A stretch of 64,000 bases of DNA from Hydrogenophaga sp. (lineage in GTDB: Bacteria > Pseudomonadota > Gammaproteobacteria > Burkholderiales > Burkholderiaceae_C): NCBI RefSeq assembly GCF_018780075.1, contig NZ_JADMKB010000003.1, positions 280,036-344,035 on the forward strand, in the 5' to 3' direction. Shown piece after piece: positions 1-8,753 of this stretch. How positions within the stretch are numbered: position 1 is the first letter of the stretch; every line of letters begins with the position of its first letter. Below the pieces are notes generated by a model that was given only the letters and a program-made list of their open reading frames with translations, was not told the DNA's origin and did no database searches. Made by a program: the position numbers and the translations under genes.

Positions 1-134
1 ATGACGTTTACGCCTGCGGTGCTCCGGCCATGGTGGCAGCACTACGGCGCGCCTGTATCGAGCAGCGGGGCTTGCCGGAACAACGATTTTTCAGTGACGC
101 CTTCGTAAGCCAGGCACTCCATGGAACTCGGTAG
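1..134 (+). CDS. C-terminal end of a ferredoxin-reductase-type flavoprotein (5' truncated by window edge)
   Basis: Reading from base 3, the frame gives about 43 residues beginning DVYACGAPAMV and ending at TAG 132-134. The CGxPxMV element followed by a GLPEQRFFSDAF-type tail is how NAD(P)H-dependent reductases of the CDP-6-deoxyglucose reductase / phenol hydroxylase P5 / oxygenase-reductase group end (NAD-binding subdomain and C-terminus). The rest lies left of the window, so FAD and 2Fe-2S domains cannot be seen. It probably served another oxygenase system further left. The family is fairly secure and the specific substrate system is unknown. Confidence 0.6.
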   Translation, partial: DVYACGAPAMVAALRRACIEQRGLPEQRFFSDAFVSQALHGTR

Positions 135-326
135 TCGAGCCTTGGCTAGGGAAGAAGCTCGCAGCATCGGCGCGCGGCAGTCAGGTCTCCCTGAAATTGG
201 ACCGTCAGTTGGGAACAGCGGTATTGATCAAGGTTGATTGGCGGTTACGACCCCATTGAGCATCGTGCTTTCGCATCGAAACATTGGGTGTTATCCACCA
301 CACGAACCGGCGCCACTATGGCAAAT

Positions 327-1106
327 TCAACTGGTCACCGCACCAGCTTTCGCCGAGAGTTCGCGTGAAGCATCAAGCAACAACGCCACGATCTGCCGCA
401 CGCGCACGTCATCCAAGCGCGCGCTCGGGCCATAGACTGCAAGGGACCCAATCACCTTGCCTGCGGCGGTACTAAACGGCACTGCCATGGCCACCGCGCC
501 CTTGATAAGCTCGTCTCGACTGATGGCGTAGCCAGCCTCTCGGATACGAACCAGTCCTTCAAGGTATGCCGGCTGCTGATCGGGCGGCACTTTACCGTCG
601 AGGTAGCTGGCCGCGTCCTTTACAAAGGCTAGGATCGCTCGCCCGCTCGCACCCAGGATCACACTCTCACTGTGTCCCACTCCACGCTTGAAGCTTAGCG
701 GCTGCGGACTGGGAATTTCCGCCACGCAGACCCGCTCCCGGCCATGGTGAACCAGCAGCGCAACGGTCTCGCCAGTCTGCTCCCACAGGCGGCGCATCAT
801 GGGCTGCGACAACTCCGCCAAGTCTAAGCCTGAGGTCCAGACGTGGGCTAGGTGTGCCACCGAGGGTCCGAGTTGGAAGCGCTGCGGCTCGCCCGCAGCC
901 ACTATGAAGCCACGCAACTCCAGGGTCTTCAGCAGACGATAAAGGGTGGGCCGGCTCAAGTCGACACGCCGCAAAAGTTCGCTTGCGCTCAGTTGCCGGT
1001 CGCCCGCCCGAAAGGCCAGCAGGATGTCAAGCGCGCGATCCACCGAGCGCACCCCCTCCCCCGATTTCTCTGCTGGAGCCCAACTGACGGTGCTTTCGTT
1101 ACTCAT
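327..1106 (-). CDS. IclR-family transcriptional regulator
   Basis: A 259-residue protein with an N-terminal winged helix-turn-helix (about residues 18-80, RSVDRALDILLAF...LSRPTLYRLLKTLE) and a C-terminal IclR effector-binding domain (about 95-255, including the ILGASGRAILAF segment). I chose the ATG at 1106; the longer frame to 1199 adds 31 residues without IclR character and runs through the palindrome at 1165-1179. It is divergent from the Rieske oxygenase at 1256 and probably controls that operon. IclR proteins next to aromatic catabolic genes commonly respond to the pathway substrate; the ligand here is unknown. Confidence 0.9.
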   Translation of the reverse strand: MSNESTVSWAPAEKSGEGVRSVDRALDILLAFRAGDRQLSASELLRRVDLSRPTLYRLLKTLELRGFIVAAGEPQRFQLGPSVAHLAHVWTSGLDLAELSQPMMRRLWEQTGETVALLVHHGRERVCVAEIPSPQPLSFKRGVGHSESVILGASGRAILAFVKDAASYLDGKVPPDQQPAYLEGLVRIREAGYAISRDELIKGAVAMAVPFSTAAGKVIGSLAVYGPSARLDDVRVRQIVALLLDASRELSAKAGAVTS

Positions 1107-1164
1107 GATCGTCCCGACTACTTTGTGCTGGTAGGTGGTGATTGTACGAAATACGTCCATCAGG

Positions 1165-1179
1165 CGGACATCTTGTCCG
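1165..1179. promoter_or_regulatory. Candidate IclR operator palindrome
   Basis: A perfect inverted repeat CGGACA-TCT-TGTCCG lies in the divergent promoter region between the IclR gene and the Rieske oxygenase operon. A partly overlapping GTCC-N7-GGAC (1154-1168) shares its left half. Position and symmetry fit a dimeric regulator site. The link to this IclR protein is an inference. Confidence 0.45.
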
Positions 1180-1255
1180 TTTTCTTTGACATGAATCAAA
1201 CGATCCAGATAATGGACAGGCGTCTCATCTGACGTACACCAATAGGAGACCCCAA

Positions 1256-2530
1256 ATGAACAAGGAAATGTCTGAAACGCTTACCCGCGTCGGTCCCGGC
1301 ACGCGCATGGGCAACCTGCTGCGCCGCTACTGGGTGCCAGCGCTGATGTCGAACGAGATCGCCGAGTCGGATAGCCCGCAGGTACGCGTGCAACTGCTGG
1401 GCGAAAAGCTGCTCGCGTTCCGCAACTCCGACGGCAAGGCCTGCTTGATCAGCGAGTTCTGCTCCCACCGCGGTGTGTCGCTGTACTTCGGCCGCAACGA
1501 GGAAAACGGCATTCGCTGCGCCTATCACGGCGTCAAGTTCGATGGCATGGGCCAGTGCGTGGACGTGCCGTCATCGCCCCAGGCTTGCGCCCGGATGCAC
1601 ATCAAGGGCTACCCCTGCATTGAGCGCGGCGGCATCGTTTGGACCTACATGGGTCCGGCCGACCAACAGCCTGCAGCGCCTGAACTTGAGTGGTGCACGT
1701 TGCCACCCGAGCATGTGTTTGTGTCCAAACGGCTGCAGTATTCGAACTATCTCCAAGCTATGGAAGGCGGCATCGACACCGCGCACGTGTCATATGTGCA
1801 CAGCTTCGAGGTGGACGGCGACCCCATGCACCAGGGCGTCAAGGCGCTGGACTACATCAAGGCCGACGGCAATGTGAGCTTCGAGATCGAAAAGCAGCCC
1901 TTCGGACTGAGCCTGTTCGGCCGTCGGCTGGGCGAGCCCGACTCCTACTACTGGCGCATCACGCAGTGGTTGTTCCCCTGGTTCACACTGATCGCGCCAT
2001 TTGGCAACCACGCGCTGGGAGGCCATGTTTGGGTGCCGATCGACGACCACAACTGCTGGGCCTGGAGCATCAACTGGCAGCCTGATCGACCGCTCACGGC
2101 CGAGGAGCGCACCGCGATGGAGGCCGGCAAAGGCATCCACGTCGAATACGAGGCACCGGGCAGCTATATCCCGAAATTCAGCCGCGACAACGACTACGGC
2201 ATGGATCGCCAGGCCCAAAAGGACAAACGTTCCTATAGCGGCATCTTCGGCTTCGCGGCCCAGGACTACTCGTTACAGGAAAGCATGGGCCCCATCCAGG
2301 ACCATGAAGCGGAAATGCTGTTGCCAACCGACAAGGCCATCGTGATGGCGCGGCGCATGCTGCACGAAGCCGCATTGGGCTTAGAGCAAGGCGACACACC
2401 GCCAGCGCTGAACGCCAGCGAGCAACACGTGCGTCCTGCCGGCGTGCTCCTGCCCCGAAACCAGGACCCCGTCGAATGGGCTCGCCAGAACCTAGCCGAT
2501 GCCACTAGCAAGCCGGTCTTCAGCCTTTGA
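1256..2530 (+). CDS. Rieske non-heme iron aromatic ring oxygenase, phthalate-dioxygenase-like oxygenase component
   Basis: A 424-residue oxygenase alpha subunit. The Rieske 2Fe-2S ligands are C69, H71, C88 and H91 (CSHRG and CAYHG). The mononuclear iron motif is D174, H177 and H182 (DTAHVSYVH). The length and N-terminal layout (LLRRYWVPAL) match the phthalate 4,5-dioxygenase / PobA-type group, which uses a PDR/VanB reductase and no beta subunit; such a reductase lies at 4342. The start follows an AGGAG-type site 7-11 bases upstream. It heads an operon with tctC, an SDR and the reductase. It should dioxygenate or O-demethylate an aromatic acid; the substrate cannot be read from sequence. Confidence 0.9.
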   Translation: MNKEMSETLTRVGPGTRMGNLLRRYWVPALMSNEIAESDSPQVRVQLLGEKLLAFRNSDGKACLISEFCSHRGVSLYFGRNEENGIRCAYHGVKFDGMGQCVDVPSSPQACARMHIKGYPCIERGGIVWTYMGPADQQPAAPELEWCTLPPEHVFVSKRLQYSNYLQAMEGGIDTAHVSYVHSFEVDGDPMHQGVKALDYIKADGNVSFEIEKQPFGLSLFGRRLGEPDSYYWRITQWLFPWFTLIAPFGNHALGGHVWVPIDDHNCWAWSINWQPDRPLTAEERTAMEAGKGIHVEYEAPGSYIPKFSRDNDYGMDRQAQKDKRSYSGIFGFAAQDYSLQESMGPIQDHEAEMLLPTDKAIVMARRMLHEAALGLEQGDTPPALNASEQHVRPAGVLLPRNQDPVEWARQNLADATSKPVFSL

Positions 2531-2571
2531 AGACATCTATTGCCATCCCTACGACAACAAGGAGACAACCC

Positions 2572-3552
2572 ATGACATTCATCCGCAGGATGCTCGCCGC
2601 AACACTGATCGCCACTGCGACGACCTCTTCCGCCTGGGCTCAGGGCACGCCAAACTGGCGTCCCAGCAAGCCTGTACGCATCGTCGTACCCATCGTCGGT
2701 AGCACCAACGACGTGTTGGCCCGTCTGATCGCCCCGGAGTTGCAGAAGGCTTTCGGTCAACCCTTCGTGGTGGAGAACAAACCCGGCGCGGGCGGCAACA
2801 TCGGTGCCCTAGAAGTCTCGCGCGCTGCGCCAGATGGCCATACGCTGCTGGTGGGCTACAACGGACCACTGGCGATCAACGTGACGCTGTTTGACAAGAT
2901 GCCTTACGACCCGACCAAGGACTTGGCACCTATCACGCTGGCAGTCAAATCGCCTCAGTACCTGGTGGCAAATCCTGCGGCAGGCTTCACCAACGTGAAA
3001 GACTTCATCGCCAAGGTCAAGGCTGAACCTGCCCGGTTTTCCTACGGCTCCGTGGCCATGGGCAGTGCTTCGCACCTGACCATGGAGATGATGAAGTCTG
3101 CGGCCGGCTTCCACATGACGCACATTCCCTATCGCGGCGCTGGTCCTGCTGTCACCGATCTGATCGCAGGCAACGTACAGGCGGGCTTTTTCGTACCCGG
3201 CAACGTGCAGGGGTTCGTGAAGGAAGGCCGTCTCAAGCTGCTGGCCTCCACTGGCCAAAAGCGATTCCCGAGCACGCCGGATGTTCCAACGCTCGCCGAG
3301 TCGGGACTCAAGGACTTCGAGGCCACTTCATGGATCGGCTTCCTCGCGCCGCCGGCCACGCCACCGGGAATCATCAATCGTTACAACGAAGAGATAGTTC
3401 GCATCCTGAAGTCACCCGAAACACAGAAGCGGTTGCATGAGATGGAGTTCGAGATCGTCGCCAGCAGCCCCAAGGAGTTCAGTGACTGGATTGGCACTGA
3501 GATTGGGCGCTGGGGCAAAATCATCAAGAGCACGGGCGCCAAAGCGGAGTGA
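2572..3552 (+). CDS. Tripartite tricarboxylate transporter substrate-binding protein (Bug/TctC family)
   Basis: A periplasmic solute-binding protein of 326 residues with a cleavable signal peptide ending near SSAWAQ. The family signature follows: RIVVPIVGSTNDVLARL, VVENKPGAGGN, the YGS segment, and HIPYRGAGPAVTDLIAG. The ATG at 2572 sits behind AAGGAGA, which makes it preferable to the TTG at 2527 that overlaps the oxygenase stop. It lies in an operon with a Rieske oxygenase and upstream of tctB/tctA, so it probably captures the aromatic acid that the oxygenase attacks. One of three Bug proteins in the window. Confidence 0.92.
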   Translation: MTFIRRMLAATLIATATTSSAWAQGTPNWRPSKPVRIVVPIVGSTNDVLARLIAPELQKAFGQPFVVENKPGAGGNIGALEVSRAAPDGHTLLVGYNGPLAINVTLFDKMPYDPTKDLAPITLAVKSPQYLVANPAAGFTNVKDFIAKVKAEPARFSYGSVAMGSASHLTMEMMKSAAGFHMTHIPYRGAGPAVTDLIAGNVQAGFFVPGNVQGFVKEGRLKLLASTGQKRFPSTPDVPTLAESGLKDFEATSWIGFLAPPATPPGIINRYNEEIVRILKSPETQKRLHEMEFEIVASSPKEFSDWIGTEIGRWGKIIKSTGAKAE

Positions 3553-3558
3553 GCTGAG

Positions 3559-4338
3559 ATGAACACTTCCCGACTGGCGGGGCGCACCGCACTGATCACC
3601 GGCGCTGGCGCTGGCATCGGTGCGGCCGCCGCCGCGATTTTCAGCCGCGAAGGTGCGGCTGTACTGATGGTGGATGCGAACACGCAAGCGCTGGAGAGCA
3701 CGCGCGCATTGATCGAAAAAACGCAGCCCGACGCACGACTAGCGTGCGTGGCGGCCGATGTGGCAGACGAGGCCGCAGCCCTCGCGGCGGTAGCTCAGTG
3801 CATCGCGCTCTGGGGCGGGCTGGACATCCTGGTCAACAACGCCGCTATGCGCAATTACAGCGCAGCCGCAGATGCCACTCCCGCCGAATGGCAGGCCATG
3901 GTCAATGTCAACTTGGTGGGTATGTCCAACTACTGCCGCGCTGCGTTGCCAGCGCTGCGGCACTCCGGCATCGGCAGCATCGTCAACGTCTCCTCGTGCT
4001 ATGCAGTCACTGGCCGCAAGGGCATGGCGCTGTACGACGCGACCAAGGCAGCGCAGTTGGCCTATACGCGCACGCTGGCCTTCGAAGAGGCACCGTGCGG
4101 AGTCCGCGCCAATGCCATCTGCCCCGGTTCGACGTTGACTGACTTCCACCTTGGCCGAGCGAGCAGTGCCGGCAAGAGTGCCGATCAGCTCAGGACCGAG
4201 CGCAAAGACACCTCACTGGTCGGCCGCTGGGCCGACCCCGCCGAGATCGCTTGGCCCATCCTCTGGCTCGCGTCCGGCGAGGCCTCGTTCATCACCGGCA
4301 CCACGCTGATGGTGGATGGCGGCCTGCACATCATGTAA
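3559..4338 (+). CDS. Short-chain dehydrogenase/reductase (SDR)
   Basis: A classical 259-residue SDR. It shows the NAD(P)-binding TGAGAGIG near residue 14, NNAA near 92, and a catalytic S...Y-x3-K series (VSSCYAV... then YDATK). The C-terminus ends with the usual TGTTLMVDGG. It starts seven bases after the tctC stop. Between a ring oxygenase and its reductase, the natural role would be oxidation of a cis-dihydrodiol or an alcohol produced by the oxygenase. Gene order is the only support for that role; SDR specificity cannot be read from sequence. Confidence 0.88.
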   Translation: MNTSRLAGRTALITGAGAGIGAAAAAIFSREGAAVLMVDANTQALESTRALIEKTQPDARLACVAADVADEAAALAAVAQCIALWGGLDILVNNAAMRNYSAAADATPAEWQAMVNVNLVGMSNYCRAALPALRHSGIGSIVNVSSCYAVTGRKGMALYDATKAAQLAYTRTLAFEEAPCGVRANAICPGSTLTDFHLGRASSAGKSADQLRTERKDTSLVGRWADPAEIAWPILWLASGEASFITGTTLMVDGGLHIM

Positions 4339-4341
4339 GTC

Positions 4342-5316
4342 ATGGCCACAACTACTCTGCAGGCGCTCGTCTTCCAGATGCGCCACGAAGCCTCGGGCAT
4401 TATCAGTGTCGAACTACGACCCACCACGCCAGCATCTGCATTTCCCGTTGCCGCCGCCGGCGCGCATGTGGACCTGCACCTAGGCAACGGTCTGATTCGC
4501 AGCTATTCCTTAATCAACCCGGGGGACACACATCGCTACGTTGTGGCGGTGCTCAACGACAGACGCAGCCGGGGCGGGTCACGCTTCGTGCACGAACAGC
4601 TTCGCGTTGGGCAGGTGATCACCCTCGGCGGGCCGCGCAACCACTTCCGACTGGACGAGGACGCGCGACACAGCGTGCTACTGGCCGGTGGCATTGGCAT
4701 TACACCGATCTACGCCATGCTGCAACGCCTCGCGACGCTAGGGCGCGAGGCGCACCTCGTCTATTGCGCGCGAAGCCGTTCCGAGGCGGCCTTTCTGGCC
4801 GAAATCGAGGCAATTGCCAGTGCAAGTGACACCCGGCTTTCGCTGCGATGCCATTTCGACGGCGAGCAAGGCGGACCGCCAGACCTTGAACGCTTGCTCG
4901 CCGGCCATCCACCGGACGCACACTTTTATTGCTGCGGCCCCGGGCCCATGCTCGATGCCTACGAACGCGCTTGCGAGCGTTTGGGACAGCACAACGTCCA
5001 CCTAGAGCGCTTTGCTGCTACCACGACGGCCCCCCCAGCGACACCTGCAAGTGGCTACACGGTAGAACTGCGCAGGAGTGGCCGCACGGTCCAGGTGCCA
5101 CCCGGCATACCTCTGCTCGACGCGCTCATCGAGGCCGGACTCAACCCCGACCACAGTTGCCGCGAAGGCGTGTGCGGAGCGTGCGAAACCAGGGTTATCT
5201 CTGGTGATGTCGATCACCGCGACCAACTGTTGTCCAAACAGGAACGCGCGGCCAACAAGTCCATGATGATCTGTGTCTCATCTTGCCGCTCGGGCTGCCT
5301 GGTACTTGACGCCTGA
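4342..5316 (+). CDS. PDR/VanB-family oxygenase reductase (FMN, NADH, plant-type 2Fe-2S)
   Basis: A 324-residue electron-transfer reductase in the phthalate-dioxygenase-reductase order. An N-terminal flavin domain contains RSYSLINPGD. The NAD-binding domain has LLAGGIGITPIYAML and a CCGPGPM element. The C-terminal plant-type ferredoxin domain has CREGVCGACE and a fourth Cys in MMICVSSC. It passes electrons from NADH to the Rieske oxygenase encoded at 1256. It begins three bases after the SDR stop, so it is almost certainly co-transcribed. Confidence 0.92.
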   Translation: MATTTLQALVFQMRHEASGIISVELRPTTPASAFPVAAAGAHVDLHLGNGLIRSYSLINPGDTHRYVVAVLNDRRSRGGSRFVHEQLRVGQVITLGGPRNHFRLDEDARHSVLLAGGIGITPIYAMLQRLATLGREAHLVYCARSRSEAAFLAEIEAIASASDTRLSLRCHFDGEQGGPPDLERLLAGHPPDAHFYCCGPGPMLDAYERACERLGQHNVHLERFAATTTAPPATPASGYTVELRRSGRTVQVPPGIPLLDALIEAGLNPDHSCREGVCGACETRVISGDVDHRDQLLSKQERAANKSMMICVSSCRSGCLVLDA

Positions 5317-5510
5317 AGTCCAGCACCTCGTTCACAGCAATTTCTCAGTCTTCAGCTGGTGACGCAATGTCGCTCGCGTGAGGCTCAACCACGCCTTTCC
5401 ATCAGGTGACTTTGCAAGCCACTCCACGGAGGTCTTTACTGGAAATTCAACTCGACAAGTCACTCCCAAAACAATATTATTAGCAATCTAACTATAATTG
5501 GAGACGTACT
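5317..5510. other. 194-bp spacer between the reductase and tctB
   Basis: No gene is visible. The last 50 bases are AT-rich (AATATTATTAGCAATC, ACTATAATTGGAG) and could hold a promoter for tctBA, which would then be transcribed apart from the oxygenase operon. No clear terminator hairpin was found. Confidence 0.4.
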
Positions 5511-5999
5511 GTGGCGTTCGCCAGCCAGAAAGATTTTGTGTCCGGACTCATGTTCATGGCCGTGGGCGGCTCGTTCGCCTGGGGTGCTGTGGACTATGAA
5601 ATCGGCAATGCCGCCCGCATGGGCCCCGGCTACTTTCCCTTCATGCTCGGCCTGATCCTGGTCTTGCTCGGGGTTCTGGTCACCTTCAACGCGTTCAAAT
5701 CCGGCCCGCCCGGTGGCGACAAGATCGGCGCGCTCGCTTGGCGTCCGCTGGTGTTCATCCTCGGAGCCAACCTGCTGTTCGGTGCACTGCTGGTGGGCAT
5801 TCCCGCCTTCGGCCTGCCGGCCTTCGGCCTGATCGTGGCGATCTTCGGCCTGGTCATCATGGCCGGCTACGCCCGCGAAGGCGCGAAGTTCAAGGAGTCG
5901 CTGATCCTGGCCGCCATCCTGGCCGCGGGCAGCTACCTCGCTTTCGTGAAACTGCTGAACCTGCAGTTTCCGGTCCTGCCCTGGTTCCTCGCGAACTGA
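5511..5999 (+). CDS. tctB: TctB-family small membrane subunit of a tripartite tricarboxylate transporter
   Basis: A 162-residue membrane protein with four predicted hydrophobic segments, including FMAVGGSFAWGAV, FPFMLGLILVLLGVLVTF and PLVFILGANLLFGALLVGI. It has the TctB-typical GNAARMGPGYFP motif. The start is GTG at 5511 behind TTGGAGAC. TctB pairs with the large channel protein TctA, encoded 18 bases downstream. With the binding protein at 2572 this completes a TTT uptake system. Confidence 0.9.
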   Translation: MAFASQKDFVSGLMFMAVGGSFAWGAVDYEIGNAARMGPGYFPFMLGLILVLLGVLVTFNAFKSGPPGGDKIGALAWRPLVFILGANLLFGALLVGIPAFGLPAFGLIVAIFGLVIMAGYAREGAKFKESLILAAILAAGSYLAFVKLLNLQFPVLPWFLAN

Positions 6000-6017
6000 A
6001 CACGAGGAGACAAGCAC

Positions 6018-7529
6018 ATGGATCTGATCAACAACCTCGCGCTCGGCTTCGGCGTTGCCTTCACCCTGCAGAACCTCGTCTACGCCTTCATCGGCTGCTT
6101 GCTGGGCACGCTGATCGGGGTGCTGCCCGGCATCGGCCCGCTGGCCACCATCGCCATGCTGCTGCCGGCCACCTACGGCCTGCCGCCCGTGGCTGCGCTC
6201 ATCATGCTGGCCGGCATTTACTACGGGGCCCAGTACGGCGGCTCCACCACCGCCATCCTCGTCAACCTGCCGGGAGAATCCTCGTCGGTCGTGACGGTGA
6301 TCGACGGCTACCAGATGGCACGCAAGGGCAGGGCAGGCCCCGCCCTGGCTGCCGCTGGTCTGGGTTCGTTCTTCGCGGGTTGCGTCGGCACGCTGATCCT
6401 CGCGGGCTTCGCGGCGCCGCTGACCGAACTCGCACTGGAGTTTGGTCCAGCCGAATACTTCTCGTTGATGATTGTCGGCCTGATCGGTGCCGTGGTGTTG
6501 GCTTCCGGCTCACTGCTCAAGGCCCTGGCCATGATCGTTCTGGGCCTGCTGCTCGGCCTGGTCGGCACCGACGTGAACTCCGGCGTCGCGCGCTACAGCT
6601 TCGACATCCCGGAACTGACCGACGGCATCAGCTTCCTGGCCATCGCCATGGGGGTGTTCGGCTACGGTGAAATCATCCAGAACCTGTCGCACCCGGACGA
6701 GAAGCGCGAAGTGTTCACCGGCAAGGTCAACGGCATCATGCCCACCGCTGAAGACTTCAAGAACATGATTCCCGCCGTGCTGCGCGGCACCGCGCTGGGT
6801 TCGGCGCTTGGCATCCTGCCCGGCGGCGGTGCGCTGCTGTCAGCCTTCACGGCCTACACCATCGAGAAAAAGACCAAACTCAAGCCGGGCGAAGTGCCCT
6901 TCGGTCAGGGCAACATCCGTGGCGTGGCAGCCCCCGAGTCGGCCAACAACGCTGGTTCGCAAACATCCTTCATCCCGCTGCTGACGCTGGGCATCCCGCC
7001 CAACGCCGTGATGGCGCTGATGGTCGGTGCCATGACCATCCACAACATCCAGCCCGGTCCGCAGGTCATGACCAGCAACCCCGAGCTGTTCTGGGGCCTG
7101 ATCGCCTCGATGTGGATCGGCAATGCGATGCTGATCATGCTGAACCTGCCGCTGATCGGCATCTGGATCAAGCTGCTGACCGTGCCCTACAAGTGGCTGT
7201 TCCCGGCCATCGTGCTGTTCTGTGCGATCGGCGTGTACTCGACCAACAACAACAGCTTCGACATCTGGATGGTGGCGCTGTTCGGCCTGATCGGTTATGG
7301 CTTCATCAAGCTCGGTTGTGAACCTGCGCCGCTGCTGCTGGGCCTGATCCTGGGTCCGATGATGGAAGAGTACCTGCGCCGTGCACTGTTGATCTCGCGT
7401 GGCGACTGGTCGGTGTTCGTCACCCGTCCGCTGTCCGCCAGCCTGCTGGTCGTCGCGGCGATCCTGTTGGCGGTGGTGCTGATGCCCTCGGTCAAGAAAA
7501 AGCGCGAAGAGGCTTTTGTTGAGGACTGA
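6018..7529 (+). CDS. tctA: TctA-family large permease of a tripartite tricarboxylate transporter
   Basis: A 503-residue polytopic inner-membrane protein with the TctA hallmarks GVLPGIGPLATIAMLLP near residue 35, YYGAQYGGSTTAIL near 72, and the second repeat PESANNAGSQTSFIPLLTLGIP near 300. The length is normal and it is preceded by GAGGAGACAAGC. It forms the proton-driven permease with TctB. Neighbouring binding-protein and oxygenase genes suggest uptake of an aromatic carboxylate. TTT substrates are set mainly by the binding protein. Confidence 0.93.
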   Translation: MDLINNLALGFGVAFTLQNLVYAFIGCLLGTLIGVLPGIGPLATIAMLLPATYGLPPVAALIMLAGIYYGAQYGGSTTAILVNLPGESSSVVTVIDGYQMARKGRAGPALAAAGLGSFFAGCVGTLILAGFAAPLTELALEFGPAEYFSLMIVGLIGAVVLASGSLLKALAMIVLGLLLGLVGTDVNSGVARYSFDIPELTDGISFLAIAMGVFGYGEIIQNLSHPDEKREVFTGKVNGIMPTAEDFKNMIPAVLRGTALGSALGILPGGGALLSAFTAYTIEKKTKLKPGEVPFGQGNIRGVAAPESANNAGSQTSFIPLLTLGIPPNAVMALMVGAMTIHNIQPGPQVMTSNPELFWGLIASMWIGNAMLIMLNLPLIGIWIKLLTVPYKWLFPAIVLFCAIGVYSTNNNSFDIWMVALFGLIGYGFIKLGCEPAPLLLGLILGPMMEEYLRRALLISRGDWSVFVTRPLSASLLVVAAILLAVVLMPSVKKKREEAFVED

Positions 7530-7591
7530 AAGTGCCGTAGTACTAGAGGCAATATTTGCGTTTCCCGCAATGACTACATGAGGCTATCAAT

Positions 7592-8143
7592 ATGACCGAA
7601 ATCATAAAATCGAACAACGATTCACCCCTTGACAATTTTTCCAACTGTCATGAAGGAATTATTTCACATCTTAATGAATTTGGACAAATCACTGACCTTG
7701 TTAAAGCTGCAACAAGTGCTCGCAAGATTGCCGACGATACCGTCACATTTTTCAGAGTCGCTGTATTTGATCATCACGCAGAAGAAGAAAGAGATCTATT
7801 TCCTGCAGTCCTTGCCAATGCAAAGCCTGGCGAGGAGCAGTCCGTCGTGCAGATGATGATCGACGGACTTATAGCAGAGCACCGCGAGATCGAATCCCAG
7901 TGGAGTCGTATAGAACCGAAGCTTGTGAAACTTGCCAAAGGGCACCTCATCGAAATCGATGACACGGCTGTTCAACGGCTCGTGACTCAATACACGGCAC
8001 ATGCTAGACTGGAAGAGCGCGAATTCTTACCTCTAGCAGAAAAGATCCTTGGTCGGAAAGATCCCGAATTGGCGACGCTTGGACTCGCTCTACACACACG
8101 CCACGTCATTCGTGCAGCTCGTCGCGGCTTACGGGGCTCCTGA
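7592..8143 (+). CDS. Hemerythrin/HHE-domain protein
   Basis: A 183-residue soluble helical protein. Its His/Glu pattern matches HHE-type hemerythrin domains: NCHEGII near residue 19, DHHAEEERDLFP near 56-67, AEHREIE near 95 and YTAHARLEEREFLPLA near 131-146. Such proteins bind a di-iron site and have been linked to oxygen binding, NO handling or iron repair. The gene is visibly AT-richer than the tct genes before it, which suggests a different origin. It follows tctA by 62 bases in the same direction. A role in supplying or sensing oxygen for the adjacent oxygenases is only inference. Confidence 0.8.
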   Translation: MTEIIKSNNDSPLDNFSNCHEGIISHLNEFGQITDLVKAATSARKIADDTVTFFRVAVFDHHAEEERDLFPAVLANAKPGEEQSVVQMMIDGLIAEHREIESQWSRIEPKLVKLAKGHLIEIDDTAVQRLVTQYTAHARLEEREFLPLAEKILGRKDPELATLGLALHTRHVIRAARRGLRGS

Positions 8144-8196
8144 ATGCAGAATGACGAGACCCAAAAACCACGAGGATGGAAAATGCAACAAGCATG

Positions 8197-8294
8197 TGAA
8201 GTCCCCTTGAAAACCTGAACCACCCGGAGGTAGAGAATTCCCTCAGTCCCCCAACCTCTACTTCTGATTGACTCGGGGATTCAAGGGGACTTCA
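8197..8294. repeat. Perfect 15-bp inverted repeat enclosing 68 bp
   Basis: TGAAGTCCCCTTGAA (8197-8211) is matched exactly in reverse complement by TTCAAGGGGACTTCA (8280-8294). Inside, GTAGAG and CTCTAC form a smaller inverted pair, so the whole 98 bp could fold into a long cruciform or hairpin. It lies just after the hemerythrin-like gene at the edge of the degraded stretch. It could be a miniature mobile element, fused ends of a deleted insertion sequence, or a terminator-like structure without a T-run. Confidence 0.6.
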
Positions 8295-8365
8295 AGCTCC
8301 ACTCTAGTTGTCCGTGGCTATTGCCGTAAGCTCTGCTGCGCCGGTTTCATTACCTTTTCGTATAA

Positions 8366-8743
8366 CTATTTTCGAAGCCGCCGAGCTCGAACAAACCAGT
8401 AGCTCGGATAATTCAGCGAAGCGATTTCGATGCCTATTGCAGCCTGTTTCGCCCATTCCGGGCGCATGTACCCCACGGCTTATGCATGATGCGCGTCCCA
8501 CCAGCCGCCTATGCTGCCCATGCGCATCGGGTTGTAGGTTGCAAAGCACAGCAATGCCTGGTCCGTGAGCTTGGCCTGACCAATGACTTTGGTCTTTGCT
8601 TCAGCTTTATTTGCGCCTGTGCATGGTGGCGGGCGTGTCGCCGAACTGGCAAAACGGGTTGGGTACTTTGCTCACTCGCGCACTCGCCGGCTCAGTCCAG
8701 CGCCCTGTCGGCGCTCGGTTCTGAATAAGTCAGGGGCGACCAT
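8366..8743 (-). pseudogene. Unidentified degraded coding remnant
   Basis: One minus-strand frame stays open from ATG 8743 to a TAA at 8480-8482 (87 residues). It then continues in the same frame, with protein-like composition, to TAG 8366-8368. The segments on either side of the stop (TYNPMRMGSIGGWWDAHHA, then AVGYMRPEWAKQAAIG) read like one interrupted protein. I do not recognise the family. It sits directly downstream of the alcohol dehydrogenase remnant on the same strand. The rest of the 8144-8753 gap holds only the inverted repeat at 8197-8294. Confidence 0.35.
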
Positions 8744-8753
8744 GTAAGGTTCC

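Noticed and set aside
8304..8568. Open frames on both strands at 8304-8568 as real small genes
   Set aside because: They are out of frame with the protein-like reading of the minus strand (8366-8743) and show no family features or ribosome-binding sites.
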